Assembly: GCA_937965665.1 (NCBI GenBank)
Contig: CALCJE010000339.1
Span: 1-7,383 of the forward strand
DNA length: 7,383 nucleotides
Direction: 5' to 3'
From: an uncultured Bacteroidales bacterium
Lineage (GTDB): Bacteria > Bacteroidota > Bacteroidia > Bacteroidales > UBA4417
Position 1 is the first letter of the stretch, and each line of letters begins with the position of its first letter. The translations under genes and the position numbers were made by a program. Below, in pieces: positions 6,594-7,383 of this stretch. The notes beneath the pieces are model-generated. The model was not told the DNA's origin. It worked only from the letters and a program-made list of their open reading frames with translations, and did not search any database.

Positions 6594-7335
6594 TTATTTG
6601 TTGAGTGCATCATAAAACACTTCGATAGGATGCATTGCTGTGCGTCCTGTGCCATCTTTTATCTGGTGGCGGCAACTGGTACCCGGTGCCGAAATAATGG
6701 TGTGCGCGGGCGTTTTCCGCACCTCAGGCAACAATACCAATTCGCCAACTTTCATCGAAACATCGTAATGCTCAGCCTCGTATCCGAATGAACCTGCCAT
6801 ACCACAACAACCTGATTTAATTTCATCAATGCTGTAGTTAACGGGCAACGAAAGCATGTCTTTTGTCGGGCCGGTTGATGAAAGCGATTTCTGGTGACAA
6901 TGACCGTGCAGTCGCACTTGCTGTTTTGCATCCGTAAATTGTGCCGGGGTAATGTTGGCCTTCTGAACTTCGCGCATGATAAACTCATCGAACATGAGGC
7001 AATGTGGCGCAATTTTCAGGGCTGAGGCTTTCAATTCATTTCCAACCAGGTCGGGGTATTCGTCGCGGAAACTCAATATGGCCGAAGGTTCAATACCAAC
7101 CAGCGGGGTTTGTTCCGAAACAAGGGATTGCAACTTCATAATATTTTTCTTTGCCAGCGCCTGGGCTTTACGCACCATACCTTTCGAAAGGTACGCACGG
7201 CCACTTTCCACATGATCGGGTATTTCGACTGTATAACCGAGTTTGTTCAATGCCTTGATGGCTTTGATGCCAATTTCAACATCATTGAAGTCGGTAAATT
7301 CGTCGGCAAAAAGATACACTTTTCCTTTAGTGCCG
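6594..7335 (-). CDS. FAD-linked oxidase, C-terminal Fe-S/CCG-domain part, 5'-partial
   Basis: This is the C-terminal end of an oxidase related to GlcF/GlpC and, more closely in its tail, to E. coli YdiJ, a large FAD-plus-iron-sulfur 2-hydroxyacid dehydrogenase. Visible signatures are GIEPSAILSFRDE, LHGHCHQKSL, the CCG motif GCCGMAGSFG (Cys codons at 6804-6809), and GTSCRHQIKDGTGR followed by HPIE close to the end. These are the cysteine-rich redox domains that pass electrons from flavin onwards. The frame stays open past the GTG at 7319 (…GTKGKVYLF) to base 7335, so that GTG is internal and the gene is cut off. If it is YdiJ-like, about three quarters, including the FAD-binding and 4Fe-4S ferredoxin domains, is missing. 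The real substrate is unknown; D-lactate, glycolate and D-2-hydroxyglutarate are candidates. The Nudix gene follows 12 bases downstream. Beyond 7335 the apparent frame reads only adapter sequence. Confidence 0.9.
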
Positions 7336-7383
7336 AGATCGGAAGAGCGTCGTGTAGGGAAAGAGTGTAGATCTCGGTGGTCG
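7336..7383. other. Illumina TruSeq adapter contamination at the contig end
   Basis: The last 48 bases begin AGATCGGAAGAGC and continue through CGTCGTGTAGGGAAAG to the CTCGGTGGTCG block. This is the reverse complement of the Illumina universal (P5-side) adapter as I know it, with no mismatch that I can see, truncated about 10 bases short of its end. It is synthetic DNA retained after read-through into the adapter and is not part of the genome. A plus-strand open frame that runs into it ends in the peptide GRASCRERV, a familiar adapter artefact in protein databases. Genomic sequence ends at base 7335. Confidence 0.98.

Noticed and set aside
7317..7319. GTG at 7319-7317 as the start of the minus-strand oxidase gene
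   Set aside because: The frame continues upstream with plausible family sequence (GTKGKVYLF) up to the adapter, and the product would be only the tail of a much larger protein.
1..7335. CRISPR arrays, tRNA or rRNA genes, insertion sequences, prophage or defence genes
   Set aside because: None seen. The DNA is almost fully occupied by ordinary housekeeping and transport genes.
7110..7370. Plus-strand open frame of 86 codons ending in GRASCRERV
   Set aside because: It lies antisense to the oxidase gene and its end is translated Illumina adapter. It has no independent support.

Overview
The window looks like chromosomal DNA from a member of the Bacteroidota. The reasons are the protein sequence style, the moderate A+T content, the A-rich start regions without Shine-Dalgarno sequences, and a large FAD/Fe-S oxidase tail of the type common in that phylum. 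I cannot place it further. Both outer genes are cut by the ends of the sequence.

Bases 1-5960 (+ strand) hold most of a kdp high-affinity potassium uptake operon: kdpB (5' end missing), an unrecognised 67-codon gene, kdpC, kdpD and kdpE. The genes are packed with no spare DNA: a 1-base gap, two ATGA overlaps and one direct abutment. They are therefore almost certainly one translationally coupled transcript. KdpB is the ATP-driven pump subunit and KdpC its single-pass partner. KdpD is the membrane sensor kinase and KdpE its DNA-binding response regulator. The channel subunit KdpA is expected just upstream, outside the window, as is the promoter that KdpE would control.

Bases 5961-6050 are a short convergent intergenic region. 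It contains one hairpin that fits best as a terminator for the minus-strand genes.

Bases 6051-7335 (- strand) hold a second two-gene unit. The upstream gene is the C-terminal Fe-S/CCG-domain part of a large FAD-linked oxidase (YdiJ/GlcF-like), cut by the end of the sequence. It is followed after 12 bases by a zinc-ribbon Nudix hydrolase.

Bases 7336-7383 are not biological: they are Illumina sequencing adapter left on the contig end. The most interesting biological points are the small uncharacterised gene between kdpB and kdpC, the A7 heptamer at its stop codon, where a -1 slip would run straight into kdpC, and a KdpD H-box that lacks the usual Thr/Asn linked to phosphatase activity. I see no evidence for a wholly new system here.
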